From assembly GCF_011040385.1 (NCBI RefSeq), contig NZ_JAAIKB010000002.1, positions 62,001 to 126,000 on the forward strand: a DNA stretch of 64,000 nucleotides. The letters run 5' to 3'. Each line of letters begins with the position of its first letter. Position 1 is the first letter of the stretch. This stretch comes from Falsiroseomonas algicola. Its GTDB lineage: Bacteria; Pseudomonadota; Alphaproteobacteria; Acetobacterales; Acetobacteraceae. A program made the position numbers and the translations under genes. Below are positions 8,406-17,693 of this stretch, piece by piece. Below the pieces are notes generated by a model. It searched no databases. It was not told the origin of the DNA and worked only from the letters and a program-made list of their open reading frames with translations.

Positions 8406-8434
8406 CCGGTTCACGCGCCCGCGGCGTGAACCGG
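8406..8434. terminator. Bidirectional stem-loop between RTX gene and hemN
   Basis: Perfect 11-bp inverted repeat CCGGTTCACGC/GCGTGAACCGG with a 7-base loop between two convergent genes. It lies 8 bases beyond the hemN stop. No T-run follows on either strand. Confidence 0.6.
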
Positions 8435-8441
8435 CCGTGCT

Positions 8442-9803
8442 TCACACGGCGGCGCTGTGCCGCGCCGGCCCGCCGCCGAGATAGGCATCGAAGGCCGCCG
8501 CGATGTGGCGCACGAAGCGCCGCCCGGCCTCCGTCGCCACCAGCCTTCCTTCCTCCACCGCTGCCAGCCCATCCGCCACCAGCGGTTCCAGCCGCGCCTC
8601 CGCATCCCGCCACACCTTCAGCGGCACGCGGCGGAGGTCGAGCGAGAGGTCGCACATCACTGCCTCGATGATGCCGCGGCGCAGCCGGTCCTCCTTCGTC
8701 AGCGCCAGGCCGCGCGCGATGGGCAGGCGGCCTGCCTCCACCGCCGCCAGCCAGCCCCGCTCATCCGCCAGGTTCTGCGCATAGCCCTGGGGCAGCGACC
8801 CGATGGCGGAGGCGCCGAGCCCGACCAGCACCGGCGCGCGGTCCGTGGTGTAGCCCTGGAAGTTGCGCCGCAACGCGCCGGACCGTGCGGCGACCGCCAT
8901 CGGGTCCTCCGACCGCGCGAAATGGTCGAGCCCGATGGCGACATAGCCCGCCGCCAGCAGCGCGCGCTCCGCCGCCTCTGCCTGGTCCATCCGGGCCATG
9001 GCGTCGGGCAGCCGGTCCTCCGGGATCGCCTTCTGGTGCGGCTTCATCCAGGGCACATGGGCATAGCCGAAGACCGCGACGCGATCGGCCCCGGCTTCCG
9101 CGGCGAAGCGGGCGCTGGCCTCCACATGCGCCGTGGTCTGGCCCGGCAGGCCGTACATCAGGTCGAAATTGATCCCCTTGATCCCGGCTGCCCGCAGCTT
9201 CTGAACCGCCCCTTGCACCAGGGCGGGTGGCTGGATGCGCCCGATCAGCGTCTGCACCTCCGCCGCCATGTCCTGCACGCCGAGGCTGGCACGGGTGAAG
9301 CCCTGCCGCGCCAGCATGGCGACGATGGCGTCATCCAGGAGCCGCGGGTCGAGTTCGACGGACAACTCCGCGTCGCCCTCGAAGGCGAAGCGCCGCCGCA
9401 GCCCCTCCATCACGGCCTCCAGCGCCTCCGCGCCGAGGGCGGAGGGCGTGCCGCCACCGAGATGCAGCGACTCGACCGGCGCACCGGCCGGCAGCGCGGC
9501 GGAGAGCAGCGTCGCCTCCGCGAGCAGCCCCTGCGCGTAGCGGCTGGTGCGGGCCACGCTGCGCGTCACGCTGGTGTGGCAGCCGCAATACCAGCAGAGC
9601 GACTTGCAGAAGGGGATGTGCAGATACAGCGAGAGCCGGTCCCCCGGCGCCACGGCGGCGAGCCATTCCCGGTAGGTTGCCTCCTCCAGCGCCTTGAAGT
9701 GCGGCGCCGTGGGGTAGGAGGTGTAGCGCGGCAGGTTCTGGCGCGCGTAGCGGGCCAGGGCGGCGCGGGAAGGGGGGAGGCGGGAGGGGGGGAGCGCGTC
9801 CAT
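8442..9803 (-). CDS. hemN: Oxygen-independent coproporphyrinogen III oxidase (radical SAM)
   Basis: Converts coproporphyrinogen III to protoporphyrinogen IX without oxygen in haem synthesis. The 453 residues include the radical-SAM cluster CX3CX2C (Cys66, Cys70, Cys73, followed by the family's extra Cys75), LHLGGGTP for SAM binding, the NFDLMYGLPGQT strand, and a C-terminal HemN domain. RYTSYPTAPHF near the start is a true HemN mark, separating it from HemW. The ATG at 9803 is chosen because GGGGAGGA lies 7-12 bases upstream and the family's N-terminus fits; longer frames upstream look non-coding. FNR control is usual for hemN, but only a half-site (TTGAT near 9851 on the minus strand) is seen. 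Confidence 0.93.
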   Translation of the reverse strand: MDALPPSRLPPSRAALARYARQNLPRYTSYPTAPHFKALEEATYREWLAAVAPGDRLSLYLHIPFCKSLCWYCGCHTSVTRSVARTSRYAQGLLAEATLLSAALPAGAPVESLHLGGGTPSALGAEALEAVMEGLRRRFAFEGDAELSVELDPRLLDDAIVAMLARQGFTRASLGVQDMAAEVQTLIGRIQPPALVQGAVQKLRAAGIKGINFDLMYGLPGQTTAHVEASARFAAEAGADRVAVFGYAHVPWMKPHQKAIPEDRLPDAMARMDQAEAAERALLAAGYVAIGLDHFARSEDPMAVAARSGALRRNFQGYTTDRAPVLVGLGASAIGSLPQGYAQNLADERGWLAAVEAGRLPIARGLALTKEDRLRRGIIEAVMCDLSLDLRRVPLKVWRDAEARLEPLVADGLAAVEEGRLVATEAGRRFVRHIAAAFDAYLGGGPARHSAAV

Positions 9804-10088
9804 GCGCCATCCTCCCCCCAGGGCAAGCTTCGGCGCCTTGCGGCGGATCAAGTTCAAGGCGGATTTCGCACCGACGATCCCGGCTTGCCGGAAGGATTTT
9901 GTTCTTGCTATGTTCAGACCATCAAGCGGGAGAGGTGCGGGCATCGCCTGGCCAGCCGGCACGCGGGCCCGCCGCCGTGATCGGGCGGGCCAGGAATGTG
10001 TCCAAAAGCGGCCCGCTGAATCGCGACTAAATGCACTAAAGCGGCTTAAACGGCTTAAACGGCTAGACGCACTTTAGCCCCATGGCGG
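9804..10088. other. Spacer between hemN and the kinase gene, with 9-bp tandem repeat
   Basis: 285 bases with no supported gene; it should hold the hemN promoter. At 10039-10063 there is a short tandem array CGGCTTAAA, CGGCTTAAA, CGGCTAGA, flanked by ACTAAAG and CTTTAG (an inverted pair). It is far richer in A/T than its surroundings and lies just past the 3' end of the kinase gene. Confidence 0.4.
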
Positions 10089-12257
10089 TCAGGTCGCGGC
10101 CGGCCAGCGCGGCGCCGGCGCCGGGTTCCGCGTGGCCGGCGGCGCGGCCTCCTCCTCCGGTGCCGTCAGCGGCGCGCGGCGGAACACCAGGGTGAACTCC
10201 GCCCCCGCCTCCTGGCCCTCCGCCACGTTCTCCGCCGTGATCCGCCCGCCGATCCCGCGCATGATGGTGCGGGAGATGGACAGGCCGAGCCCGGTGCCGA
10301 GCCCCGGCGGCTTGGTGGTGTAGAAGGGCTCGAACAGCTTCTCCCGCACCTCCGGCGCCAGGCCGGGGCCGCTGTCGCGCACCCGCAGCGTCACCTCATC
10401 CGCCAGCGGTCCCGTCTCGGCCTCGATCCGCAGCCGGCGCCGCTCGGCGGGGCGTTCCAGCAGCGCGTCGCGGGCATTCAGCACCAGGTTCAGCAACACC
10501 TGCTCCACCAGGATTACCTGGCCCACCACCGGGGGCAGCATGTCGGGCAGGCGCAGCTGCACCTGCACCCCCGCATCGCGCAGCGCCTGGCCGGCCAGCA
10601 CCATCATGCCATGCACCGCCGCGCCGAGGTCGATCGCCTCCAGCGCCGAGACATCGACGCGGGAGAAGGCGCGGAGCTGGGTGACGATGGCCTTGGCCCG
10701 GTCGGCCTGGGCCATGATCCGCCGGAGCCGCGTCAGCGCCTCCTCCACCCCGTCCTCCCCGGCCTCCAGCGCCTCCGCGGCGTTCTCGGCGGCCAGCGAC
10801 ATGATGGCGATGGGCTGGTTGAGCTCATGGGCGAGCCCCGCCGCCATCTCACCCAGCGTGGCGAACTTGGCGGCCGTCGCGGCCTGCAGCGCCAGCTCCC
10901 GCTCGGCCGAGATGTCCTCCAGCACGCCGGAAACCTCGGTGCCCGCGGCGCCGCGGCCGGTGACGCGCGTGGTCTCCCGCAGCCACATCCAGGCGCCATC
11001 GGCCCGGCGGAAGCGGTATTCGGCGCTGGCCTGGGTTTCCCGCCGCAGCCGGTCGGGCAGGTCGGGGCCGAGCGGCAGGGTCTGCATGTCGATGCCCCGC
11101 TGCCGCCAGCCCGGGCGCAGCGCGGCCTCCGCTGTCCAGCCCGTCAGCCGCTCCACCGCCGGCCCGACCTCGACCAGCCGCATGCCGCCGCCGGGCTCGA
11201 TCAGGGCGCGGTAGGCGACGGCGGGCAGCGAATCCTGCAACGCCGCGCCGGCGGGCGTGGGGATCGGGCGGGGGCGCGCCAGCAGCGCCACGCCCACCGC
11301 GCCGGCGACGACCATGACGGCCAGCAGGGGGAGCACCCAGGCCGGCTCGCTGGCCTGGTCCTCCAGCGCCGCCAGCATCAGCAGGTCCCCCCCGGCCGGC
11401 GTGCTGGCCAGCGCCAGCGCCGGCAGACCCTCCGCCGCCGGGCGCAGGCTGGCGCTCGTGCCCGGGGCGGGCAGGGGCCAGATCGGGGCCGGCAGCGGGA
11501 TGCCGCCGGTGGCGAGCGGCATGCCATCGGCCCGCAGCAGCGCCAGCCGCAGCCCCGGCAGCACCGCCGCCTCACCGAGGGCGCGGTCGAGCCGCCGCGG
11601 GTCGATCGCCGCCACCGCGATGCCCACGAACCCGCGCGGATCGGCCAGCGGGCGGGTCGCGAGCAGGCTCCGCGGCCCGCCAGGCAGGTCGAGCAGCGCG
11701 GGCGCCATCAGCGGCTCGCTCCGTCCGCCGCGATGCAGCGCGAAGCTCTCCCGTTCCGCCAGGGAGAGTCCGACCAGCGGGGGGTGCGACGACCAGACGA
11801 TGCGCCCCTGCGCATCCGTCACCGCCGCGAATTGCAGCGCGTCACGCCGCATGGCCTCGGCCAGCAGCCGCTCCGCCACCAGCTGCGCCGGCCGGTCGCC
11901 GCGCGCCACCGCCTGCTGCCGCTGCTCCGCGGCGCCCAGCGCGTCGGCCAGCCCCTCCAGCGGCAGCGAGACCAGGGCCCGCGCGGCGCGCGCGGCGCGT
12001 TCAGCCGTGGCGATGGCCGTGGTGCCGCGGGCCTCGCCGCGGGCGTCCCCATGCAGCCAGGCGGCGCCCAGGGCGAAGGCAGCCACGGCCACGCCCACCA
12101 GAAGGCCGCGGCCCCTCCCGTGGCTCCCCCGGGGGCCCCCCTGTCCTGTCGCTGCGGACTGCCTTTCGCGCCTGATGGGACCGCCGCCTCTCGATGGGGG
12201 AAGCCCCCGAGCCTGTCGAACCGGCACGGCCCACGCCGCCAGCGGCGCGCATTGCAT
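10089..12257 (-). CDS. Sensor histidine kinase with periplasmic sensor and PAS domain
   Basis: A 722-residue membrane kinase. After a basic N-terminus comes a first membrane helix (about residues 50-68), a periplasmic domain of roughly 240 residues with cache-like features (TDAQGRIVWSS, a DPRGFVGIAVAAID strand), a second helix (about 310-331), a PAS domain (about 345-455), and a DHp domain with the phospho-acceptor His477 in LAHELNQPIA. The HATPase follows, with N-box NLVLNARDA, G1 DSGPGL and GTGLGLSI. The LNQP form of the H-box is typical of C4-dicarboxylate (DctB)-type kinases. No cognate regulator is adjacent. The start is uncertain: the ATG at 12257 has a weak ribosome binding site. Confidence 0.88.
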   Translation of the reverse strand: MQCAPLAAWAVPVRQARGLPPSRGGGPIRRERQSAATGQGGPRGSHGRGRGLLVGVAVAAFALGAAWLHGDARGEARGTTAIATAERAARAARALVSLPLEGLADALGAAEQRQQAVARGDRPAQLVAERLLAEAMRRDALQFAAVTDAQGRIVWSSHPPLVGLSLAERESFALHRGGRSEPLMAPALLDLPGGPRSLLATRPLADPRGFVGIAVAAIDPRRLDRALGEAAVLPGLRLALLRADGMPLATGGIPLPAPIWPLPAPGTSASLRPAAEGLPALALASTPAGGDLLMLAALEDQASEPAWVLPLLAVMVVAGAVGVALLARPRPIPTPAGAALQDSLPAVAYRALIEPGGGMRLVEVGPAVERLTGWTAEAALRPGWRQRGIDMQTLPLGPDLPDRLRRETQASAEYRFRRADGAWMWLRETTRVTGRGAAGTEVSGVLEDISAERELALQAATAAKFATLGEMAAGLAHELNQPIAIMSLAAENAAEALEAGEDGVEEALTRLRRIMAQADRAKAIVTQLRAFSRVDVSALEAIDLGAAVHGMMVLAGQALRDAGVQVQLRLPDMLPPVVGQVILVEQVLLNLVLNARDALLERPAERRRLRIEAETGPLADEVTLRVRDSGPGLAPEVREKLFEPFYTTKPPGLGTGLGLSISRTIMRGIGGRITAENVAEGQEAGAEFTLVFRRAPLTAPEEEAAPPATRNPAPAPRWPAAT

Positions 12258-12386
12258 GTCGATTCGACCGGGATGCTAGGTCACGCGTCACGCTCTGGCA
12301 TCGTATGCAAGCCGAAACGCCCGAACGTTACGTTCACGGCAAGTGATGCGTGTCTTTCGTGCATCACGACAAGTAAGCAAGTTGTT
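12258..12386. promoter_or_regulatory. Spacer with palindromes upstream of the kinase gene
   Basis: Contains a 13-bp perfect palindrome GAACGTTACGTTC at 12323-12335, a possible operator, and a second inverted repeat TGATGC/GCATCA at 12344-12366 with an 11-base loop. The sequence is much less GC-rich than the genes around it. Confidence 0.4.
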
Positions 12387-14564
12387 TCAGCCGGCGCCTT
12401 CGAGCACGCCCTCCGCCCGTTCCAGGGCGACGAGCCGCGCGGCCAGGTCATCCTCCCGGCAGGCCATGAGCGCCACCACGCCGGCGCCGACAATCCGGTT
12501 GCCCCGGTCGCCGAGCTTCACGCCATCGCCCGCATCGATCTCAACCACCAGCCCGCCCGGCCCCGCCATGCCCTGGAGCACGCAGGCAAGGACCTGCCCG
12601 GAGGCGAGCGCCAGCCGCCGCCATCCTTCCCCGCCGGCGCCGCGCAGCCGGAGGCGAAGGGCGATCCCGCCAGGGGGGCCGCGAAGCTCCAGCACCACGC
12701 GCATCGCCGTGCCGGCCGGCACATCGGCGGGCAGCGCCAGCCGGGCCACCCCGTCCCGTGTCCAGCAGCCCCAGGCTTCCTGCCACCACCAGCCAAGGCC
12801 CTGCCGCACCCGCTCCGCCCAGGCAACCGCGCTGGTCGCGGCGGGCGGGCCGCCGGTGCCGAGCGGCAGGCGCTGGCCGAGCGGCAGGAAGGGCTCCGGC
12901 CGGGCGGGCGCGGGCTGCATCAGCGCGGCCAGCGTCTCCGCCGCCGCCTGCCCCCAGCTTCGGCCCGCCGCCTGCCGGTCGATGCGGGCCTCGAGCGCCG
13001 CGCGATGACCGGGGTCGGTGACGAGACGCACGAGCGTCGCCACCAGCGCCGGCTCATCCTGCGGCGGGAAGAAGACCGCGCCCGGCGCGCCGGATTCCAG
13101 CAGCCCGGATTGCGCCGGCACCACCGCGAGCTTGCCCGCCGCCAGGCTCTCGCTGACCGGCAGGCCCCAGCCCTCATGGAAGGAGTTGTAGATGGTGAAG
13201 TCGCAGCGCGCGTAGAGGCCGGCCAGCGCGAGGTCCGACACGTCGTGCAGCACGGAGACCTGCCGGCGCAGCGCCGGCGAGCGTTCCAGCAGGCCGAGCG
13301 CCGCCTCGGCATGCCAGCCCGGCTTGCCGACGCAGACCAGGCGCGGCACCGCGGCCGCGCCCAGCTGGCGGATCAGCGCCAGCCAGGCCTGGAAGACCAT
13401 CAGGTGGTTCTTCCGGGACTCCAGGGTCGCGACGAAGAGCACGAAGCGCTCCCCGGGCAGCGGCGCGGGCAGCGCCTCCGCCGCCGCGCGCGCGGCATTC
13501 GCCTCCGCCGGGGGGCCGAGCCCCTCCGCCGCCAGCCGCACCACCGTGGCGGGCAGCCCGGGGCCGAGCGGCGCCGCGAAGCGCTGGATATCCGCGAGCG
13601 TACTTTCCGAATTCGCCAGCAGCGCATCCGCATGCAGCGACAGCGCCGCAAACCACCGGCCATAGAGCCGGACGGTGATGTCGAGGCAGTGTTCCGGCAT
13701 GGCCAGCGGCACGCAGTCATGCACGAAGGCGACGTAGCGGAACGGGGTGCGGGCCCGCAGCATGCGCAGCCCCCGGAAGAAATCCTCCACCCCCCAGGCA
13801 TTGCCGAGGCTCGTCAGCGTCGCGCCCGGCTTCAGCGGCGCCTCCGGCCGGGCATCGGCGTTGCAGAGGGTCGCGGTCGCGGCCCGCCAGGCCGGGTCAT
13901 CCGCCCGCGCGCCCAGCCGGGCCAGCGCCAGCACGGCCCGGAAGGCACCTTCCTCCACATGCCACCAGCGCCAGGTGGAGGGTTCGTAGGCGACCAGCAG
14001 CAGCTCAGGCCGGTCCGGCCCGCGCGGCGTGCCCAGCATGGCGCCCAGCATGCCCATCTGCACGCGCTGGATGCCCGTCGGCGTCCGCGCCTCCCGCAGA
14101 TAGGCGAGCAGGTCGCTGACATCGAAGGCCAGCTGCGTCGGCGCGCCGCCGGGCCGCGGCGGCAGGGGCTGCACCGCGCCGTCATCCGCCGGGTCGCGGC
14201 GGTGCCGCAGCAGCGCATCGGCGCGCTTCAGCACCAGGTTGTAGGGTGCCAGCGCCAGGGCCTCCGCGACGGCGTCCGACGCCTCCGCGCCGCGGCCCAG
14301 CATGCGCAGCACATGGCTGATCTGCAGCTTCGGGTCGAAGTGGCGCGGCGCCAGCGCCTCCGCCTGCCGGTACAGCGCCAGCGCGCCTTCGGGGTCGCCC
14401 GCCTCCTTCACGCAATGGGCGAGCTGGACGATGATCTCCCAGTGCCGCGGCCGCTGTGCGACATAGGCGCGGTAGGCCACCTCGGCCTCCGCCCATCGGC
14501 GCTGGTCGCGCATCGCGTCGCCCTCGGCGCGCAGCGCCTCCGGCGTGGGCTTCGGGATCCTCAT
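12387..14564 (-). CDS. TPR-containing glycosyltransferase (GT4-like)
   Basis: A 725-residue protein in three parts. Residues 1-110 look like tetratricopeptide repeats (AEAEVAYRAYVAQRPRHW, EGALALYRQAEALAPRHF). The middle part (about 140-560) is a GT-B glycosyltransferase of family 4: NSESTLADI, FVATLESRKNHL, RLVCVGKPGW, then the acceptor/nucleotide-site EGWGLPVSESLAAGKL. The last 120 residues form a beta-rich tail with unknown role. It probably adds sugars to a surface polysaccharide or to proteins. The ATG at 14564 is chosen because upstream sequence overlaps the next gene's end and looks non-coding. It follows the MarR-GNAT gene by 11 bases. Confidence 0.82.
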   Translation of the reverse strand: MRIPKPTPEALRAEGDAMRDQRRWAEAEVAYRAYVAQRPRHWEIIVQLAHCVKEAGDPEGALALYRQAEALAPRHFDPKLQISHVLRMLGRGAEASDAVAEALALAPYNLVLKRADALLRHRRDPADDGAVQPLPPRPGGAPTQLAFDVSDLLAYLREARTPTGIQRVQMGMLGAMLGTPRGPDRPELLLVAYEPSTWRWWHVEEGAFRAVLALARLGARADDPAWRAATATLCNADARPEAPLKPGATLTSLGNAWGVEDFFRGLRMLRARTPFRYVAFVHDCVPLAMPEHCLDITVRLYGRWFAALSLHADALLANSESTLADIQRFAAPLGPGLPATVVRLAAEGLGPPAEANAARAAAEALPAPLPGERFVLFVATLESRKNHLMVFQAWLALIRQLGAAAVPRLVCVGKPGWHAEAALGLLERSPALRRQVSVLHDVSDLALAGLYARCDFTIYNSFHEGWGLPVSESLAAGKLAVVPAQSGLLESGAPGAVFFPPQDEPALVATLVRLVTDPGHRAALEARIDRQAAGRSWGQAAAETLAALMQPAPARPEPFLPLGQRLPLGTGGPPAATSAVAWAERVRQGLGWWWQEAWGCWTRDGVARLALPADVPAGTAMRVVLELRGPPGGIALRLRLRGAGGEGWRRLALASGQVLACVLQGMAGPGGLVVEIDAGDGVKLGDRGNRIVGAGVVALMACREDDLAARLVALERAEGVLEGAG

Positions 14565-14575
14565 CGCGCCAGAGT

Positions 14576-15535
14576 CTAGCCCGGCAATGGTTGAGCGGCC
14601 ATCACCGACCCGTGCCCGAGATCGAGGCCCCACACCTCCGACACCAGGTCCTGCCCGAAGGCGTGGCCCGGCGTGGCCTCCACCAGGCGGAATCCGGCGC
14701 GGGCGTAGAGGCGCCGCGCCGCGACCAGGATCGACTGGGTCCAGAGCGTGACGCGCCGGTAGCCCCGCGCGCGGGCGAAGGCGATGCAGGCCTCCACCAG
14801 CGCCGCGCCGATCCCGGCGCCGCGGGCGGAGGGCTCGACATAGACCAGCCGGATCTTCGCCGTGTCCGCGTCCTGCTGCACGAGGAAGGCGGAGCCCATG
14901 ACGGCGCCGCCCTGTTCCGCGATCCAGCAGCCCTCGCGATCCGGATCGAAGTCCCGGATGAAGCCGGCGGCGATCTCCGCCACCAGCGCCTCGAAGGTCG
15001 CGTCGAAGCCGTATTCGGCGGCGTAGAGCGCGCCATGGCGGCTGACGACATGGCCGATGTCGCCAGGCCGCGGCGGCCGCAGCAGGAAGGGCGCGGGGGC
15101 GCCACCCAGCAGGCGCTCCGCCGTGCCGAGTGCCGCGACCAGCCGGTCCCGGTCATCGGGGGAGAGACCCGCGACCAGGCCCGCCACCTCCGCCCTCGAC
15201 TGCCCATCGATGGTGGCGAAGGCCGCCTGGCCGGCCGCCGTCAGGCTGAGCAGGGACGACCGCGCATCGCCGGGGTCGGGCCGGCGGGCGATCAGGCCGC
15301 GCTCCTCCAGCCCCTTCACCAGGCGGCTGAGGTAGCCGGCATCGAGGCCGAGTTCGGCGGCAAGCCGACCGGGTGCGGCCGTGCCGCGATCCGCCAGCTC
15401 CCAGACCAGCCGACCCTCCGGCAGGCTCAGGCTGGTGCCGAGGTAGCGTTCATGCAGCAGCCCGATGCGCCGCGTGTAGAAGCGGCTGAAGCGGCGGATG
15501 GCGGCGACGGGATCAGCAGCGGGAGCATCGGACAT
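14576..15535 (-). CDS. MarR-type regulator fused to GNAT acetyltransferase
   Basis: A 319-residue bifunctional protein. Residues about 10-150 form a MarR winged helix (LPEGRLVWELADRGTAAPG, then recognition helix AGYLSRLVKGLEERGLI and the wing RRPDPGDARSS). Residues about 165-319 are a GNAT N-acetyltransferase: EYGFDATFEAL, RLVYVEPSARGAGIGAALV (acetyl-CoA loop), and YRRVTLWT. Such fusions are known and couple repression with acyl transfer, but the substrate is unknown. A perfect palindrome 18 bases upstream of the ATG is a likely self-operator. The gene follows the ugp operon on the same strand but has its own operator. Confidence 0.87.
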   Translation of the reverse strand: MSDAPAADPVAAIRRFSRFYTRRIGLLHERYLGTSLSLPEGRLVWELADRGTAAPGRLAAELGLDAGYLSRLVKGLEERGLIARRPDPGDARSSLLSLTAAGQAAFATIDGQSRAEVAGLVAGLSPDDRDRLVAALGTAERLLGGAPAPFLLRPPRPGDIGHVVSRHGALYAAEYGFDATFEALVAEIAAGFIRDFDPDREGCWIAEQGGAVMGSAFLVQQDADTAKIRLVYVEPSARGAGIGAALVEACIAFARARGYRRVTLWTQSILVAARRLYARAGFRLVEATPGHAFGQDLVSEVWGLDLGHGSVMAAQPLPG

Positions 15536-15552
15536 GCCCCCACCGTATCGAA

Positions 15553-15573
15553 ATACTTGCTTTTGGCAAGTAT
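15553..15573 (-). promoter_or_regulatory. Palindromic operator upstream of marR-GNAT
   Basis: Perfect 8-bp inverted repeat ATACTTGC/GCAAGTAT with a 5-base spacer, between the ugpC stop and the MarR-GNAT ATG. Size and symmetry match MarR-family sites. On the minus strand TTGCCA within it could be a -35 box with TACGGT 16 bases on, which would leave almost no leader. Confidence 0.6.
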
Positions 15574-16637
15574 CAGCCGCCGAGCCTGACCCCCGCCGCA
15601 TCGAAGACGTGGAAGGCGGCGGCGGGCAGCGCGAGCGGCAGCACCGCGCCGATGTCGCCGGCCGCGAGCGGGAGGCGCGCCACCAGCCCCTCGCCACCCG
15701 GCAGGTGGCCATGGATCACCGTCTCGGAGCCCAGCGGTTCCACCAGATCCACGGTCAGCGGCAGGCCGTCCGGGCTCACCGCCACATGCTCCGGCCGGAT
15801 GCCGATGGTAAGCGCGGTGCCATCCGCGCCGGCGCGCGGGCCATCGGCGAAGGCGATGGTCGGGCCTGCCTTGAGCGTGGCGGCCGTTCCGCCCGCCGCC
15901 AGCGTGGCGTTGAGAAAGTTCATCGCCGGTGACCCGATGAAGCCCGCGACGTAGGTATCGGCCGGCCTTCCCCAGACCTCCATGGGGGAGGCCACCTGCG
16001 CGGCGCGGCCGGCATGCATGACGACCAGGCGGTCGCCCAGCGTCATCGCCTCCACCTGGTCATGCGTGACGAAGAGGCTGGTGACGCCGAGGCGCATCTG
16101 CAGGCGCCGGATCTCGGCCCGCATCTGCACGCGGAGCTTGGCGTCGAGGTTGGAGAGCGGTTCGTCGAAGAGGAAGAGCTTGGGCTCCCGCACCACCGCG
16201 CGGCCCATCGCCACGCGCTGACGCTGGCCGCCCGAAAGCTGGCGCGGCTTGCGTTCCAGCAGAGGCCCGATCTCCAGCATCTCCGCGGCTTCCGCGACGC
16301 GCCGCTTGATCTCCGCCATCGGCATGCCGCGGATCTTCAGGCCATAGGCCATGTTCTCGAAGACCGACATGTGCGGGTAGAGCGCGTAGTTCTGGAACAC
16401 CATGGCGATGTCGCGATCCGCCGGCTCCAGCGCCGTCACGTCCCGGCCATCGATGCGCACGATGCCGGAGGAGGGCGTCTCCAGCCCCGCCACGATGCGC
16501 AGCAGGGTGGACTTGCCGCAGCCGGAGGCGCCGACGACGACGATCATCTCGCCATCCGCGACCTCGAGGTCGATGCCGTGCAGCACCTGGGTGCTGCCGA
16601 ACTGCTTGCGGACGGCGGAAAGGGTGAGGGTGGCCAT
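15573..16637 (-). CDS. ugpC: Glycerol-3-phosphate ABC transporter, ATP-binding protein
   Basis: A 354-residue MalK/UgpC-type ATPase driving uptake through UgpAE. Walker [10 protein letters not shown] is at residues 36-44, signature LSGGQRQR at 134-141, Walker [17 protein letters not shown], and the switch His in VTHDQ. The C-terminal third is a TOBE/OB regulatory domain ([23 protein letters not shown]). The start codon overlaps the ugpE stop (TAATG). MalK-like proteins of sugar importers look similar; the Pho box and the UgpB homologue point to glycerol-3-phosphate. Confidence 0.88.
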   Translation of the reverse strand: MATLTLSAVRKQFGSTQVLHGIDLEVADGEMIVVVGASGCGKSTLLRIVAGLETPSSGIVRIDGRDVTALEPADRDIAMVFQNYALYPHMSVFENMAYGLKIRGMPMAEIKRRVAEAAEMLEIGPLLERKPRQLSGGQRQRVAMGRAVVREPKLFLFDEPLSNLDAKLRVQMRAEIRRLQMRLGVTSLFVTHDQVEAMTLGDRLVVMHAGRAAQVASPMEVWGRPADTYVAGFIGSPAMNFLNATLAAGGTAATLKAGPTIAFADGPRAGADGTALTIGIRPEHVAVSPDGLPLTVDLVEPLGSETVIHGHLPGGEGLVARLPLAAGDIGAVLPLALPAAAFHVFDAAGVRLGG

Positions 16638-17533
16638 TACTTTTCCGTCTCCGTCAGGCCCTTGACGAACCAGCGTTGCATGAAGACCACGACGGCCACG
16701 GGCGGCAGCATGGCCAGCACCGCGGTCGCCATGATGATGTTCCACTCGTTCTGGCTGTCGGAGGTGCCGATCATCTTCGACATGCCGACCACCACCGTCT
16801 CCAGGTCCTTGTCGGAGACGATGAGCAGCGGCCAGAGATACTGGTTCCAGCCATAGATGAAGAGGATGACGAAGAGGGCGGCGATGTTCGTCACCGACAG
16901 CGGCATCACCACATCCTTGAAGAAGCGGAGCGGCCCGGCACCGTCGATCTTCGCGGCTTCCACGTATTCGTCGGGGATCGTCAGGAAGAACTGGCGGAAC
17001 AGCAGCGTCGCGGTGGCGGAGGCGACGAGCGGCACGACAAGCCCCGCCATGGTGTTGATGAGGCCGAGATTCACCATCACCTCGAAGGTCGGGATGATGC
17101 GGACCTCGACCGGCAGCATGAGGGTGATGAAGATCAGCCAGAAGGCCACCATGCGGCCGGGGAAGCTGAAGAACACCACGGCATAGGCGGAGAGGAGGGA
17201 GATCACGATCTTCCCGACCGCGATCATCACCGCCATGTTGAGGCTGTTCCACAGCATCAGCCAGGCGGGCACCTGCCCGGTGGTGCGCACCGCGCTGCCG
17301 CCGGTGGTCCAGGCACTGATGTAGTTGGTGATGGCCTGCGCGCCGAACCACAGCGGCACGTCGCCGCGGCCGATCGTGTTGGCGTCATGGCTCGACCCCA
17401 CCAGCGTCAGCCAGATCGGGAAGGCGAAGACCAGCACGCCCAGCGCCAGCACGATATGCGCCAGCAGGCGGGAGCGCGCCTGGCGACGCGCGGTCGCGCG
17501 GGCGAGGGCGGCGTCATCCGCGGCGGTCAGCAT
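16637..17533 (-). CDS. ugpE: Glycerol-3-phosphate ABC transporter, permease
   Basis: A 298-residue inner-membrane protein with six predicted helices (first at about residues 25-45) and the EAA loop [17 protein letters not shown] that docks on the ATPase. The N-terminal extension is Ala/Arg rich. It is the UgpE/MalG-type partner of UgpA, translated with ugpC by a one-base overlap. A GC-rich repeat of about 160 bp separates it from ugpA. Confidence 0.88.
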   Translation of the reverse strand: MLTAADDAALARATARRQARSRLLAHIVLALGVLVFAFPIWLTLVGSSHDANTIGRGDVPLWFGAQAITNYISAWTTGGSAVRTTGQVPAWLMLWNSLNMAVMIAVGKIVISLLSAYAVVFFSFPGRMVAFWLIFITLMLPVEVRIIPTFEVMVNLGLINTMAGLVVPLVASATATLLFRQFFLTIPDEYVEAAKIDGAGPLRFFKDVVMPLSVTNIAALFVILFIYGWNQYLWPLLIVSDKDLETVVVGMSKMIGTSDSQNEWNIIMATAVLAMLPPVAVVVFMQRWFVKGLTETEK

Positions 17534-17693
17534 GGCAATATCCCATCAAGGCGAGTAGCGCCGGCACGCCGCACTTCAGGCGTGCCGAGGCCGCGAACGC
17601 GGCCCGCGCACAAACCAGCAGCGCCGCCTGCCTGAACAGTGGCCTGCGCGAAGCCAAGCGGCCGGAGGCCGCGCCCGGCGTTTGAGGGCATGA
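17534..17693. repeat. GC-rich palindromic repeat cluster, family 2 copy 2, inside the ugp operon
   Basis: Fills the ugpA-ugpE spacer. Perfect hairpins are GGCCGCG/CGCGGCC at 17589-17604 (AA loop) and GCGGCC/GGCCGC at 17658-17672 (GGA loop). The segments GAGGCCGCGAACGCGGCCCG and AAGCCAAGCGGCCGGAGGCC recur almost unchanged near 28270 and, reversed, at 3545-3590. Inside an operon it could act as an mRNA processing or stability site. Confidence 0.7.

Noticed and set aside
9840-9855. Possible FNR site upstream of hemN
   Set aside because: Only one half-site (TTGAT on the minus strand) is present; the matching half at the right distance is missing.
10611-14579. Long open frame on the plus strand (over 1300 codons)
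   Set aside because: It lies antisense to the histidine kinase and glycosyltransferase genes, has no domain pattern and is rich in Arg, Gln and His; it is a GC-driven shadow.
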